Of a stretch of 64,000 bases of DNA, positions 55,273 to 64,000 are shown in pieces; the first letter of the stretch is position 1, and each line of letters starts with the position of its first letter. Below the pieces are notes generated by a model. It worked only from the letters and a program-made list of their open reading frames with translations. It had not been told where the DNA came from and did not search any database. This DNA is from Microbaculum marinisediminis (GTDB taxonomy: Bacteria > Pseudomonadota > Alphaproteobacteria > Rhizobiales > Tepidamorphaceae), in the NCBI RefSeq assembly GCF_025397915.1, contig NZ_JALIDZ010000014.1:33494-97493 (forward strand), read 5' to 3'. The position numbers and the translations under genes are program-made.

Positions 55273-55295
55273 TTAACGGCACGGTCGTGCCTTAA
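55273..55295. promoter_or_regulatory. Palindrome between the transglycosylase-like and MaoC genes
   Basis: TTAAC-GGCACG-GT-CGTGCC-TTAA: six-base perfect arms around a two-base centre, flanked on both sides by TTAA. It lies in the 145-base divergent region, 31 bases from the MaoC start, where an operator would be expected. Confidence 0.4.
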
Positions 55296-55325
55296 CGAAC
55301 CGACAACGGATTGGAGGGGGCCCGG

Positions 55326-55784
55326 ATGGGTGGACTTTGGTACGAGGAATTCGACCCCGGGCGGGTCTTCCAGCACGCCATCCGGCGCACCGTGACGGAG
55401 AGCGACAACGTCTTGTTCTCCTGCCTCACCCACAATCCCCAGCCGCTGCACATCGACTTCGATTTCGCCGAGAAGCACAGCGAGTTCGGCAAGCCGCTGG
55501 TCAACAGCCTGTTCACGCTCGGCCTGATGATCGGCATCTCGGTCAACGACACCACGCTGGGCACCACCATCGCCAATCTGGGCATGACCGACGTGCGCTT
55601 CCCCAAGCCGGTCTTCCACGGCGACACGATCCGGGTCGAGACCGAGGTGATCTCGCGGCGTGAATCGAAATCCCGCCCGGACGCCGGCATCGTCGAGTTC
55701 GAGCATCGCGCCTATAATCAGCACGGCGACCAGGTCGGCATCTGCCGCCGTCAGGCGTTCATGCGCAAGAAACCCGCGGAGTAG
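55326..55784 (+). CDS. MaoC-family hot-dog dehydratase
   Basis: The 152-residue single hot-dog protein has the hydratase 2 signature (SCLTHNPQPLHIDFDFAEKH with the Asp and His) and GLMIGISVNDTTLGTTIANLG, DVRFPKPVFHGDTIRVETEV. It likely hydrates an enoyl-CoA or dehydrates a 3-hydroxyacyl-CoA. The CitE-like gene follows after seven bases, so the two probably act on one CoA ester. ATG at 55326 selected; a TTG at 55311 is in frame. Confidence 0.88.
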   Translation: MGGLWYEEFDPGRVFQHAIRRTVTESDNVLFSCLTHNPQPLHIDFDFAEKHSEFGKPLVNSLFTLGLMIGISVNDTTLGTTIANLGMTDVRFPKPVFHGDTIRVETEVISRRESKSRPDAGIVEFEHRAYNQHGDQVGICRRQAFMRKKPAE

Positions 55785-55791
55785 TCGTCCC

Positions 55792-56682
55792 GTGCGATCC
55801 ATGCTTTTCGTTCCCGGCGACAGCCGCAAGAAGCTTGCGAAGTCGCTCGATTGCGGTGCCGACGCGCTGATCGTCGACCTGGAGGATTCCGTCGCCCCGA
55901 CCGCCAAGGCCGAGGCGCGCGCCGTGGCCGCCGAGTTCCTGGACGGTCTGCCGGCGCGCGAGGACCGGCCGCGGATCTATGTCCGCGTCAACGCCCTCGA
56001 CACCGGCCTGACCGACGACGACCTCGACGCGGTCGTCCCGCACGGGCCGGACGGCATCATGCTGCCCAAGGCCACCTGCGGCGCCGACGTCATGCTGGTC
56101 GACGCCAAGATCACCACATCGGAGGCCCTAGCCGGCGTCGGCGACGGGGCGACCCGCATCGTCGCGCTCGCCACCGAGACCGGCGGTTCGCTGTTCGAGA
56201 TGGGAAGCTACAAGGGGTCGAGCGCCCGCCTGGAAGGCCTGACCTGGGGCGCGGAGGACCTCTCCGCCGATATCGGCGCGCTGACCAACCGCGATGCCGA
56301 CGGGGCCTACACCGACATCTACCGGCTCGCCCGCGCGCTGTGCCTGGCCGCGTCCGCCGGCGCCGCAGTCATGGCCATCGATTCCGTCTTCATCGATTTC
56401 CGCGACGATGCCGGCCTGCGCGCCGATTGCGAAGAGGGCGTGCGCGACGGCTTCGTCGCCAAGATGGCGATCCATCCCGCCCAGGTCGCCACCATCAACG
56501 ACGTCTTCACCCCCTCCGACGTGGCGATCGGCGAGGCCGAGGCGATCGTCAGGGCCATGGCCGACGCCGGCGGCGCCGGTGTCGCGAGCCTCGACGGCCG
56601 GATGATCGACCGCCCCCACCTGCGCCGCGCCGAGCGGCTGCTCGCGCGCGCCCGGGCGGCGGGAAAGCCGGTGTCGGTGTAG
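55792..56682 (+). CDS. HpcH/HpaI aldolase-citrate lyase family CoA ester lyase (CitE-like)
   Basis: TIM-barrel lyase, 296 residues from a GTG start (an ATG at 55801 is alternative). Features: MLFVPGDSRKKLAKSLDCGA, ADALIVDLEDSVAPTAKAEA with metal-binding Glu/Asp, RIYVRVNALDTGLTD with the substrate Arg, GIMLPKATCGADV, VALATETGGSLF and KMAIHPAQVATINDVFTP. Stand-alone CitE-like proteins include malyl-CoA and methylmalyl-CoA lyases and malyl-CoA thioesterases. The MaoC partner suggests a mesaconyl- or malyl-type CoA ester, but the exact substrate is open. Confidence 0.87.
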   Translation: MRSMLFVPGDSRKKLAKSLDCGADALIVDLEDSVAPTAKAEARAVAAEFLDGLPAREDRPRIYVRVNALDTGLTDDDLDAVVPHGPDGIMLPKATCGADVMLVDAKITTSEALAGVGDGATRIVALATETGGSLFEMGSYKGSSARLEGLTWGAEDLSADIGALTNRDADGAYTDIYRLARALCLAASAGAAVMAIDSVFIDFRDDAGLRADCEEGVRDGFVAKMAIHPAQVATINDVFTPSDVAIGEAEAIVRAMADAGGAGVASLDGRMIDRPHLRRAERLLARARAAGKPVSV

Positions 56683-56689
56683 GGCCGCC

Positions 56690-59600
56690 TCAGGCCGCCG
56701 GAACCCTGGCGGCCAGCCAGTGCAGGCCGATCCGCCGCCCCTCGGCGGCAAGCGTCGCCAGCGCCGCGCCGTCCGGGCGTTCTCCGTAGCCCGCGCACGC
56801 CGCCATGGCCCGGCCCCACCGCGACACATAGCTCGTCCAGGCACAGGGCTCGATGGCGGTCGCCGCGTCCAGCGCGTCGGCCCATTCGACGACCCGGGCG
56901 GCCCGCCCAGTGCCGAGATCAGCGTCGATATCGGCCTCTATCATCGCCCGATAGAAGAACGAGTAGCAGTGCGACAACGCCTGCCCGGAGAGGACGTCGC
57001 GGGCCTCGGCGATCGCCGCCTCGACTTCGGCCGCATCGTCGCTCGACGCCGCCACCTGGCCGAGCACCACCGGCAGCATGTAGTACCGCGACGCCTCGTC
57101 GCTCAGCGCCCGCCCCTCCCGCGCCACCCGCAGCGCCTCGGCGCGGTCGCCCGCGTAGCGCAGCGCCCACGACAGGAAGGCCCGGTTCTCCGACTGGAAC
57201 CGCGTCGCACCGAGGCTCGCGGCGATCTCCTCGGCGCGGTCGATCTCGGCCCGCGCCGTCGCCACGTCCCCGGCCTCGATCGCTGCGATGAAGCGGGAGT
57301 GCCGGCAGATCATCTCCGGCCGCACCGCGCCCGCGCGCTGGCATGCCCGCAGCGCCTCGTCGGCGACCTTGCGCGAGGCCTCCGGGTCCCCCGACACCAT
57401 TTCCATCAGCGCCAGCATCGGCGCGTAGGCGAGCGCGACCCGGCCGAGCCCCGAGGCGCGCGCGCGTGCGATGCAGTCGGCGAAGATGTCGCGCGCGGTG
57501 CGCATCCTGCCGATCGCATAGTTGGCATCGCCCAGTCCGCCGAGCGCGGCCACCTCCACGTCGGCGGACCCCGCCTCACGGGCGAGCGCCAGCGCGGTTT
57601 CGTGCTCGGCCAGGCACTCGGCAATGCGGCCCTGCGGAAACAGCAGGTTTCCGCGCAGGTGGTGGATGCGTGCCCGTTCCAGCGTCAGCCCGGCGGCGAG
57701 GGCGCGCGCCTCGGCGCGCTCCAGCATCGCCTCAGCCTCGGCCAGCGCGTCGGTGACCCGCAGGCACTGCACGATGCCGATCTCGGCGCGGCAGCGGGCG
57801 GCCTCGTCGCCGGCCAGCCGCTCCGCGTCCTCGAACGCCGCGCGCGCCGCCGTCACGTCACCGGTCGTTAGCGCGATCTCGCCGCGCTGCTCGGTCAGCG
57901 CGAACCGGTCGGCGGCGTCCTCGGCGATCGCCAGGCCGCGGGCGTTGAGCGACAGCGCCCGGGCGAAATTGCCAAGCCGCATCTCGTCGCCGGCGACGTC
58001 GAGGAAGAGCGCCGCCGCGGCGGGATCTTCGGCGCGCTCCAGGTGCTCGGCCTGCAGCAGGCGGTCGCGATCGGCGAACAGGGCCGCGGCCTTCTGGTGC
58101 AACGCGGTCCGCCGGCTGGGCGGCAGGCTCTCATAGACCGCCTCGCGGATCAGCGCATGGGCGAACTGGTGGCCCTCGCCGGCCAGCCGCAGCAGATAGG
58201 CGGAAACGAGCGGAGCGGGATCGACGCGGGGATCCTCGGCCAGCGTCCGCAGGTCGTCGAGGGCGAAGCGGTTGCCCAGGATCGCGGCGACCTGCAGCGT
58301 CGCCTTGTCCCCGGAGGAAAGCCTGTCGAGCCGGGCGAAAACCAGGCTCTGGATCGTCGTGGGCAGAGCCCCGCGGGCCAGGTCGCCGATGTGATGGGCG
58401 AGCTGGACCAGGAACAGCGGATTGCCCTCCGCGCGCCGCACCAGGTCCTCGGTGCTGCCCGGGCCGCCGGCCCCCGCCGCGCGCGCCAGGTCCGCCGCAT
58501 CCGCGGCGCTGAGCGGACCGAGGTCGATCGTGGACAGCGGCGTCTCGCCGATCGCCAGCCGGAAGCCGTGATCGACCGGGTCGTCGTCCGGCCGGCCGGT
58601 CAGCAGCAGTGCGACCGGCAGGGCCGAGACGGCGGCGGCCGCCGCGCCGATCCCCGCCAGCACCTCGTCGTCGGCCCAGTGCACGTCCTCGAGCACGATC
58701 AGATGCGGCCCGGTCCGTCCGGCCGCCGCCGCCAGCTTGCCCATCAGGTCCGCCCGCCGCCGCCGGCGCGTCTCCGGCGCAAGCTGGTCGCGAAACGCCA
58801 CCAGGTCGTCCGGCACCGTCTCGCCCGTCAGCTCGGCGCAGAACACGCGGTCCTCGTTGGCGATCGCCCCTGCCGCGACGGCGCTCGATATCGCCGCCTC
58901 GATATCCTCTGCGGCGGTTCCTTGCGGCGCGTCCGGGGAGATACCGAGCAGGCCTTTGACCAACACCCGTGCGGCGTCCTGCCGGCGGCCGGCGCCGAAA
59001 TCGAGGGCGCCCGCCTTGACGATCCGGAAGCCATCGGCGCGGGCGCGCTCCTCGATCGCCTCCACAAGCCGCGTCTTGCCGATGCCGGCGTCGCCGCGCA
59101 CATAGACCACCTGCCCGGCGCGGCTCACGAGGCAATCGGCGAGCAGGCCGACCGCCTGGCGCAGTTCGCGCCGACGCCCGACCAGCGGCAGCGCCGGCCG
59201 GCCGTCGGCGGCCGCCACCGCCCTGACGCGGGCAACCGCGACGGGCGCGTCGAAGCCAGCCACCGCCATGGCGGCAGCCGGATCGAGATCGAAATCGCCG
59301 GCGAGAAGGCGCACGAGATCCCCCGATACCAGGATCTCGCCGGCCCCGGCGGCATCGCACAGCCGCGCGGCGAGGTTCACCGATGGTCCGATAACCGTGT
59401 AGTCGCGCCGCACGCCGCTGCCCGATGCCGCCGCCATCACCATGCCGTTGGCGACGCCGGAATGGACGCCGACGCCGGCAAGCCGCCGCTCCTCGGCCAG
59501 CCGCGCAACGCCCTGGCGGATCTCCACGGCCGCCGCCACCGCCCGCCGCGCATCGTCGGCATGCGCCACCGGCGCGCCGAACACGCCCATGGTGCAGTCG

Positions 59601-59941
59601 CCGATATGCTTGTCGACCGTTCCGCCGTGCCGGGCGATGGTGCCGTCCGCGATCTCGAAGAACGCATCCAGGATCGCGCCCGTCGCTTCCGGGTCGATCC
59701 GGTTGGACAGTTCGGTGAAGCCCGAGAGATCGGAAAAGAGCACGGTCACCGGCCGCATCTCGCCGGCGGGCGCGGCGGCCGCCGCCACGTCGGGAAGCAC
59801 GCCACCGCAGGCGCCGCAGAAGCGATCGCCCGGCTCGACGGGCGCGCCGCAGGCCGGACAGCTGGCGGCGAGCGCGGCGCCGCAGGCGGCACAGAAGCGC
59901 CCCCCCTCCTTGTTGTCAGCACCACAGGCCGCGCACTGCAT
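56690..59941 (-). CDS. Class III cyclase fused to STAND ATPase and TPR repeats, with double zinc ribbon
   Basis: The 1083-residue protein reads from N-terminus: two zinc ribbons (Cys3, 6, 17, 20 and Cys28, 31, 42, 45), a class III cyclase domain (metal Asp71 in LFSDLSGFTELSN and Asp115 in DKHIGDCTMGVFG, substrate motif VIGPSVNLAARL; about 62-230), an AAA/STAND ATPase (Walker A GDAGIGKTR at 283-291, Walker B LIVLEDVHWADDE near 414-424) and about 450 residues of TPR-like helices. This architecture is common in Actinobacteria and Rhizobiales and suggests a signal-responsive cyclic nucleotide enzyme. It is convergent with the CitE gene (7 bases). Confidence 0.9.
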   Translation of the reverse strand: MQCAACGADNKEGGRFCAACGAALAASCPACGAPVEPGDRFCGACGGVLPDVAAAAAPAGEMRPVTVLFSDLSGFTELSNRIDPEATGAILDAFFEIADGTIARHGGTVDKHIGDCTMGVFGAPVAHADDARRAVAAAVEIRQGVARLAEERRLAGVGVHSGVANGMVMAAASGSGVRRDYTVIGPSVNLAARLCDAAGAGEILVSGDLVRLLAGDFDLDPAAAMAVAGFDAPVAVARVRAVAAADGRPALPLVGRRRELRQAVGLLADCLVSRAGQVVYVRGDAGIGKTRLVEAIEERARADGFRIVKAGALDFGAGRRQDAARVLVKGLLGISPDAPQGTAAEDIEAAISSAVAAGAIANEDRVFCAELTGETVPDDLVAFRDQLAPETRRRRRADLMGKLAAAAGRTGPHLIVLEDVHWADDEVLAGIGAAAAAVSALPVALLLTGRPDDDPVDHGFRLAIGETPLSTIDLGPLSAADAADLARAAGAGGPGSTEDLVRRAEGNPLFLVQLAHHIGDLARGALPTTIQSLVFARLDRLSSGDKATLQVAAILGNRFALDDLRTLAEDPRVDPAPLVSAYLLRLAGEGHQFAHALIREAVYESLPPSRRTALHQKAAALFADRDRLLQAEHLERAEDPAAAALFLDVAGDEMRLGNFARALSLNARGLAIAEDAADRFALTEQRGEIALTTGDVTAARAAFEDAERLAGDEAARCRAEIGIVQCLRVTDALAEAEAMLERAEARALAAGLTLERARIHHLRGNLLFPQGRIAECLAEHETALALAREAGSADVEVAALGGLGDANYAIGRMRTARDIFADCIARARASGLGRVALAYAPMLALMEMVSGDPEASRKVADEALRACQRAGAVRPEMICRHSRFIAAIEAGDVATARAEIDRAEEIAASLGATRFQSENRAFLSWALRYAGDRAEALRVAREGRALSDEASRYYMLPVVLGQVAASSDDAAEVEAAIAEARDVLSGQALSHCYSFFYRAMIEADIDADLGTGRAARVVEWADALDAATAIEPCAWTSYVSRWGRAMAACAGYGERPDGAALATLAAEGRRIGLHWLAARVPAA

Positions 59942-60028
59942 CCCTTTGCTCCGCGAGAACCGGAACGGGCTGCATTATGCGCCGACTATCGATTTGACGC
60001 CAAGGCCGGGTGCGAACTCCGGGCGCCA

Positions 60029-60056
60029 AGACCGGGCGCAGTCCGGCGCCCGGTCT
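60029..60056. terminator. Perfect 11-base-pair hairpin downstream of thrS
   Basis: AGACCGGGCGC (60029-60039), six-base loop, GCGCCCGGTCT (60046-60056). It lies 12 bases past the thrS stop, between thrS and the cyclase-ATPase gene on the same strand. No T-run follows, so it may stabilise the thrS mRNA end or terminate with help. Confidence 0.6.
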
Positions 60057-60067
60057 GGATTTTCGGC

Positions 60068-62011
60068 TCAGGCGGCCTTTGCCACCCCGGCCCGCTTCAG
60101 GTCCGGCGGCGTCGCCTCGTCGACGAACCCGGCGATCGCCTGATCCAGCGGCAGCAGCGACTGGTCCTTGGAGCCGAGCCGGCGCACGTTGACCGTGCCC
60201 TCCTCGGCCTCCCGCTTGCCGCAGACGACGATGACCGGCACCTTGGCCAGCGAGTGTTCGCGCACCTTGTAGTTGATCTTCTCGTTGCGAAGATCGATCT
60301 CGGCGCGGATGCCCGCCGCCTCCAGCTGGGCGAGGACCTGCCGGGCGTAGTCGTCGGCGTCCGAGGTGATGGTGGCGACCACCACCTGCACCGGCGACAG
60401 CCACAGCGGCAGGTGGCCGGCATAGTTCTCGATCAGGATGCCGGTGAACCGCTCCAGCGAGCCGAACATCGCCCGGTGCAGCATCACCGGCACGTGCTTC
60501 TCGCCGTCCGCGCCGATGTAGAACGCGCCGAGACGGTCCGGCAGGTTGAAGTCGACCTGCAGGGTGCCGCACTGCCAGTCGCGGCCGATGGCGTCGCGCA
60601 GCACGTATTCGAGCTTCGGCCCGTAGAAGGCGCCCTCGCCCGGATTGAGCTCCCAGGCGATGCCGGCGGCCTCGCAGGCCTGCTTCAGCGCGTCCTCGGC
60701 CTTGTCCCACACCGCGTCCGAGCCGACCCGCTTCTCCGGCCGGTCCGAGAACTTGATGCGCACGTCCTCGAAGCCGAAGTCGCGGTAGATCGACAGGATC
60801 AGCGCGTTCACCGAGATGCATTCCTCGGTGATCTGGTCCTCGGTGCAGAAGATGTGCGCGTCGTCCTGGGTGAAATGGCGCACGCGCATCAGCCCGTGCA
60901 GCGCGCCGGACGGCTCGTAGCGATGCACCTTGCCGAATTCGGCGATGCGCAGCGGCAGGTCGCGGTAGCTCTTCAGGCCGTTCTTGAAGATCTGCACGTG
61001 ACCGGGACAGTTCATCGGCTTGCAGCAATGCACCCGCTCGTCCGGCGTGATCGTCGTGAACATGTTCTCGCCGAACTTCTCCCAGTGGCCCGAGGTCTCC
61101 CACAGGCCGCGCTCCATCATGTCGGGCGTGTTCACCTCGACGAACCCGCCCTCGTGCTGGCGCCGGCGCATGTAGGCGATCAGCGCCTGGAACAGGGTCC
61201 AGCCGTTGGCGTGCCAGAACACCGCGCCGGGCGCCTCCTCCTGGAAATGGAACAGGTCCATCTCGCGGCCGAGGCGGCGATGGTCGCGCTTCTCCGCCTC
61301 CTCCAGCATGGTCAGGTAGGCCTTGAGGTCGTCGTCGTTGGCCCAGGCCGTGCCGTAGATGCGCTGGAGCATCGGATTGTTGGAATCGCCGCGCCAGTAG
61401 GCGCCGGCCAGCTTCAGCAGCTTGAAGGCGTTGCCGATCTTGCCCGTCGACGGCCCGTGCGGGCCGCGGCACAGATCGGTCCACGCGCCCTGGCTGTAGA
61501 AGCGGATGTCCTGGTCCTCGGGGATCGCGTCGATCAGCTCGACCTTGTAGGCCTCGCCCTTCTCGCCGAAATAGCGGCGCGCCTCGGCCCGGTCCCAGAC
61601 CTTCTTGGTGAAGGCGGCGTCGCGGCCGATGATCTCGCGCATCTTCGCCTCGATCTTCGGGAAGTCGTCGGGATGGAACGGCTCCTCGCGGGCGAAGTCG
61701 TAATAGAACCCGTTGTCGATCACCGGACCGATGGTCACCTGGGTGCCGGGGAACAGCTCCTGCACCGCCTCTGCGAGCACGTGCGCGCAGTCGTGCCGGA
61801 TGATCTCCAGCGCGTCGGGCTGGTCGCGCGTGACGATCTCGATGCGCGCGTCGGCGGTGATCGGTTCGGCGAGGTCGGTGAGTTCGCCGTCGAGCTTCAC
61901 CACCATCGCCTTCTTGGCCAGCGACCTGGAGATGCCCTCGGCGATCTCGGCGCCGGTGACGCCTTCGGGGAATTCGCGCTTGGAATCGTCGGGGAAGGTA
62001 AGCGTAATCAT
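60068..62011 (-). CDS. thrS: Threonyl-tRNA synthetase
   Basis: Charges tRNA-Thr. The 647-residue enzyme has the N-terminal TGS domain ([20 protein letters not shown]), the editing domain ([20 protein letters not shown] with the HxxxH pair), class II motif 1 and motif 2 ([20 protein letters not shown]), zinc ligand Cys in [11 protein letters not shown] and the anticodon-binding domain at the end. AGGAGA (62017-62022) lies five bases before the ATG at 62011; the longer open frame upstream is not family sequence. Confidence 0.97.
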   Translation of the reverse strand: MITLTFPDDSKREFPEGVTGAEIAEGISRSLAKKAMVVKLDGELTDLAEPITADARIEIVTRDQPDALEIIRHDCAHVLAEAVQELFPGTQVTIGPVIDNGFYYDFAREEPFHPDDFPKIEAKMREIIGRDAAFTKKVWDRAEARRYFGEKGEAYKVELIDAIPEDQDIRFYSQGAWTDLCRGPHGPSTGKIGNAFKLLKLAGAYWRGDSNNPMLQRIYGTAWANDDDLKAYLTMLEEAEKRDHRRLGREMDLFHFQEEAPGAVFWHANGWTLFQALIAYMRRRQHEGGFVEVNTPDMMERGLWETSGHWEKFGENMFTTITPDERVHCCKPMNCPGHVQIFKNGLKSYRDLPLRIAEFGKVHRYEPSGALHGLMRVRHFTQDDAHIFCTEDQITEECISVNALILSIYRDFGFEDVRIKFSDRPEKRVGSDAVWDKAEDALKQACEAAGIAWELNPGEGAFYGPKLEYVLRDAIGRDWQCGTLQVDFNLPDRLGAFYIGADGEKHVPVMLHRAMFGSLERFTGILIENYAGHLPLWLSPVQVVVATITSDADDYARQVLAQLEAAGIRAEIDLRNEKINYKVREHSLAKVPVIVVCGKREAEEGTVNVRRLGSKDQSLLPLDQAIAGFVDEATPPDLKRAGVAKAA

Positions 62012-62097
62012 GGTCTTCTCCTGCTCAACTCCTGCAAACCACGCAGGTAAGCGGCTTTTGTCGGGTGGCGGCAGCCGCGCAGGGCAGACGCCGGTTT

Positions 62098-62170
62098 TCC
62101 TACGTTGCACCCGGGCGCGGCCCGGGCATTTCATGCCCCTTCGACGCAATTGCCGGGCAAGGCCCGGCAA
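62098..62170. repeat. Copies of dispersed hairpin elements upstream of thrS
   Basis: CCCGGGCGCGGCCCGGG and ATTGCCGGGCAAGGCCCGGCAAT are two strong hairpins in the gap between thrS and yidD. They belong to the same family of elements as in the 34-kb block. The gap holds no other feature I can support. Confidence 0.65.
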
Positions 62171-62204
62171 TGACGGAATGGGGCATCCGGATCACCTCGC
62201 CGGA

Positions 62205-62546
62205 TCAGTCCGCATCCGGGCGAAGCGTGATGTGCCGGCCGCTCCAGCGGCCGTAGCGCCACGGCTTATACCAGCGCGCATCCTCCGGCAAGCCGTCCGG
62301 AATCGGATCGAATCCGGACGACCCCCACGGATTGCAGCGCGAAAACCGGGCGATTCCCATCCACAGGCCGGGCCAGGCGCCATAGCTCCGGATCGCATCC
62401 TCGGTATATTCCGAGCAGGTCGGCAGATAGCGGCAGCGCCGCCCGATCAGCATCGACAGCGTGTAGCGGTAGACGCGGATGAGCCCGATCAGCAGGCCAC
62501 CGGCGATCCGCGACGCGATACCCGGCTTTGCGGCGGGCGACGTCAA
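62205..62546 (-). CDS. yidD: Membrane protein insertion efficiency factor YidD
   Basis: Small peripheral membrane protein that aids YidC-dependent insertion. About 113 residues with the family core: IRVYRYTLSMLIGRRCRYLP, TCSEYTEDAIRSYGAWPGLW, and ARFSRCNPWGSSGFDPIP. A TTG at 62546 overlaps the stop of the IscU-like gene (TTGA), with GAGGGAG upstream, and is taken as start. An ATG start would lie only well inside the core, so TTG is the best choice, though not certain. Last gene before thrS on the same strand. Confidence 0.88.
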   Translation of the reverse strand: MTSPAAKPGIASRIAGGLLIGLIRVYRYTLSMLIGRRCRYLPTCSEYTEDAIRSYGAWPGLWMGIARFSRCNPWGSSGFDPIPDGLPEDARWYKPWRYGRWSGRHITLRPDAD

Positions 62547-62992
62547 CAGGCCGCCGACTCCCTCTGCTGCGCCAGCGCCTGCTCGACGGCCTCGACCGTG
62601 GCGTTGAAGGTCAGCATGGTGGAGGCGTGCCGCGCCTTGAAGTCGCGCACCGGTTCCAGCACCGCGCAGTCGGCCCAGCGCCCGTCCGGCGGCGGCCCGT
62701 TCTCCTTCAGCATCGCCTGCATCGCGTCGCGCACCGCGATCAGCTCGGGCAGCGTCGCGCCGATCACGTGCTGCGCCATGATCGACGAGGCGGACTGCCC
62801 CAGCGCGCAAGCCTTCACCTCGTGGGCAAAGTCCGACACCCGGTCGCCATCCATCTTCACGTCGACCGTCACGGTGGAGCCGCACAGGCGCGAATGCCCG
62901 GTCGCGGTCCCGTCGGGATCGGACAGCCGCCCCAGCCGCGGGATGTTGCCTGCCAGTTCGAGAATGCGCTTGTTGTAGATGTCGTCGAGCAT
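62543..62992 (-). CDS. IscU/SufU-like iron-sulfur cluster scaffold protein
   Basis: The 149-residue protein has MLDDIYNKRILELAGNIPRL and three scaffold Cys residues (SRLCGSTVTV, EVKACALGQSASSIM, WADCAVLEPVRDFKARH), as in IscU/NifU-N family proteins of alphaproteobacteria. It probably holds nascent Fe-S clusters or accepts sulfur for a specific target. Start at 62992 matches homologues; ATG at 63004 is possible. It shares an operon with yidD and is divergent from folE. Confidence 0.87.
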   Translation of the reverse strand: MLDDIYNKRILELAGNIPRLGRLSDPDGTATGHSRLCGSTVTVDVKMDGDRVSDFAHEVKACALGQSASSIMAQHVIGATLPELIAVRDAMQAMLKENGPPPDGRWADCAVLEPVRDFKARHASTMLTFNATVEAVEQALAQQRESAAC

Positions 62993-63133
62993 CGTCGGGA
63001 TCATCCGGTTTCCGCTACCGGTACCGCAAGGCCGGCTTTTGGCCCCTCTCCTTGCGAGGGGGATTGCGCCCCTATATATCGAGACGGAAGGGTGGCGCGG
63101 CAAGCCGTTTATGGAATCGGCGAATTTTGGCCC

Positions 63134-63139
63134 TATAAT
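63134..63139 (+). promoter_or_regulatory. Possible folE -10 element
   Basis: TATAAT at 63134-63139 in the divergent region, 64 bases before the folE start. No clear -35 sequence is present at 17 bases, so this is only a candidate. The same region on the minus strand carries TATATA near 63075 for the IscU-like gene. Confidence 0.35.
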
Positions 63140-63202
63140 TGATCCGTTCCGGACAACGCGTCGTTTGAATCCGGAACGCAACGCAGAAGGGTGCTGACCG
63201 CC

Positions 63203-63859
63203 ATGTCCGATAGCTCCGGCAAGAACTCGATGGACGCGATCCTGCGCAACCTGTCGACGTCGTCCGTCGAGACCCGCGAGCGCGACGCCGCGGCCCGGCC
63301 GAGCCGCGAGCAGGTCGAGGCCGCAGTGCGCACGCTGCTCGCCTGGACCGGCGACAACCCCAAGCGCGAGGGCCTGATCGACACGCCGCATCGCGTGGCC
63401 AAGGCCTACGAGGAGCTGTACGGCGGCTATTTCGAATGCCCGATCGAGGCGCTGTCGCGCACCTTCGAGGAAGTCGGCGGTTACGACGACATCGTGCTTC
63501 TGCGCGACATTCCGGTGCAGTCGCATTGCGAACACCACATGCTGCCCTTCGTCGGCAAGACGCACATCGCCTACTATCCGGAGGGCCGCGTCGTCGGCCT
63601 GTCGAAACTCGCCCGCGTCGTCGACATCTATGCCCGGCGCCTGCAGACCCAGGAAAACCTCACCGCGCAGATCGCCACCACCATCGACGAGGTGCTGCAG
63701 CCGCGCGGCGTGGCGATCCTGATGGAAGCGCAGCACATGTGCATGAGCCTGCGCGGCGTGCGCAAGCACGACGTCTCGACGATCACGACCCAGTTCACCG
63801 GCTTGTTCCGCGACGACCCGGACGAGCAGGACCGCTTCCTGCGCCTGATCCGCAACTAG
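63203..63859 (+). CDS. folE: GTP cyclohydrolase I
   Basis: Converts GTP to dihydroneopterin triphosphate, the first step of folate synthesis. The 218-residue protein has the zinc ligands in [20 protein letters not shown] and [13 protein letters not shown], and [20 protein letters not shown]. Together with fhs it touches the folate pool, though it lies 34 kb away. ATG at 63203 is preferred, with AGAAGG upstream; the GTG at 63191 is too close to that site. Confidence 0.96.
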   Translation: MSDSSGKNSMDAILRNLSTSSVETRERDAAARPSREQVEAAVRTLLAWTGDNPKREGLIDTPHRVAKAYEELYGGYFECPIEALSRTFEEVGGYDDIVLLRDIPVQSHCEHHMLPFVGKTHIAYYPEGRVVGLSKLARVVDIYARRLQTQENLTAQIATTIDEVLQPRGVAILMEAQHMCMSLRGVRKHDVSTITTQFTGLFRDDPDEQDRFLRLIRN

Positions 63860-63897
63860 CCGGCTCCACCGCGCACCGCCCCTGTCCGCCGGAAGCG

Positions 63898-64000
63898 ACG
63901 GCCGAATGGGTCCCGGATCACGTCCGGGACACGCGTCTGGTCGGGTGGCAGCAGTGGTGATCCAAATAGAAGCCGCGTGCTCCGGGCTTGACCCGGAGCC
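63898..64000. repeat. Two more copies of the hairpin repeat module at the window end
   Basis: GGCCGAATGGGTCCCGGATCACGTCCGGGACACGC (63902-63936) is the inverted form of the module at 34449, and AAGCCGCGTG at 63970 followed by CTCCGGGCTTGACCCGGAG is a direct copy with a different stem. It shows the family is widespread and occurs in both orientations. Confidence 0.75.

Noticed and set aside
60029..60056. Rho-independent terminator in the strict sense after thrS
   Set aside because: The stem is excellent but no T-run follows on the thrS strand, so it is listed with only moderate confidence.
58043..62050. Very long open frame (1335 codons) on the plus strand
   Set aside because: It lies antisense to the cyclase-ATPase and thrS genes and is open only because of the high third-position GC; its translation is rich in Arg, His and Gly and matches no protein.

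Overview
The window is a GC-rich chromosomal segment from an alphaproteobacterium, most likely of the Hyphomicrobiales (Rhizobiales). The evidence is the uniformly high GC at third codon positions, a DUF2336 protein, a Zur-type operator at znu, RkpK-like UDP-glucose dehydrogenase, a two-subunit NAD-dependent formate dehydrogenase of the Methylobacterium Fdh1 type, and folE, an IscU-like scaffold, yidD and thrS in a row. No phage, transposase, CRISPR array, tRNA or rRNA gene was found. I cannot name a genus from sequence alone.

Layout. (1) 1-10,258: a type II secretion system. gspD (cut by the window edge) and gspE diverge from a 384-base region, and gspE converges on a tight operon gspF-G-H-I-J-K-L-M plus a GspC-like gene, mostly joined by ATGA overlaps. 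gspD appears to encode a lipoprotein secretin. (2) 10,332-16,968: an unrecognised secreted protein, an L,D-transpeptidase-like protein without its catalytic motif, an orphan TRAP-type binding protein, and znuC-znuB facing znuA across two Zur palindromes. (3) 17,077-26,009: a LysR regulator and a catabolic cluster for 3-hydroxyanthranilate (RidA-type deaminase, dioxygenase, ACMSD) with a complete Liv-type ABC importer and a formamidase-like hydrolase. (4) 26,170-34,020: ugd, then C1 genes (fhs, fused NuoE/NuoF-type formate dehydrogenase beta subunit, alpha subunit).

(5) 34,021-34,649: a 630-base gene-free block made of two tandem copies of a roughly 300-base hairpin-rich repeat; single modules of it recur elsewhere. 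(6) 34,650-50,134: a surface polysaccharide region. capF-capG-wbuB and a detached capE form the UDP-N-acetyl-L-fucosamine route; a membrane 4,6-dehydratase (CapD/PglF type), a DegT aminotransferase and a PglC-like phosphoglycosyltransferase look like a bacillosamine-type initiating set; a sulfotransferase and an O-antigen ligase/polymerase complete it. A DEAD-box helicase with a repetitive basic tail, a small class III cyclase and a pirin are interspersed. The helicase is flanked by direct repeats, one of which contains a broken copy of the capF start. (7) 50,179-63,859: housekeeping and mixed genes (MBL-fold protein, cutA, nadK, DUF2336, lytic transglycosylase-like, MaoC plus CitE-like lyase, a 1083-residue cyclase/STAND ATPase/TPR protein, thrS, yidD, IscU-like, folE).

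The points I would look at first are the liposecretin-type GspD, the motif-less L,D-transpeptidase homologue, the TRAP binding protein in a Zur-controlled position, the split FucNAc pathway with the capF remnant beside the helicase, the strong hairpin in the helicase leader, and the dispersed hairpin repeat family.
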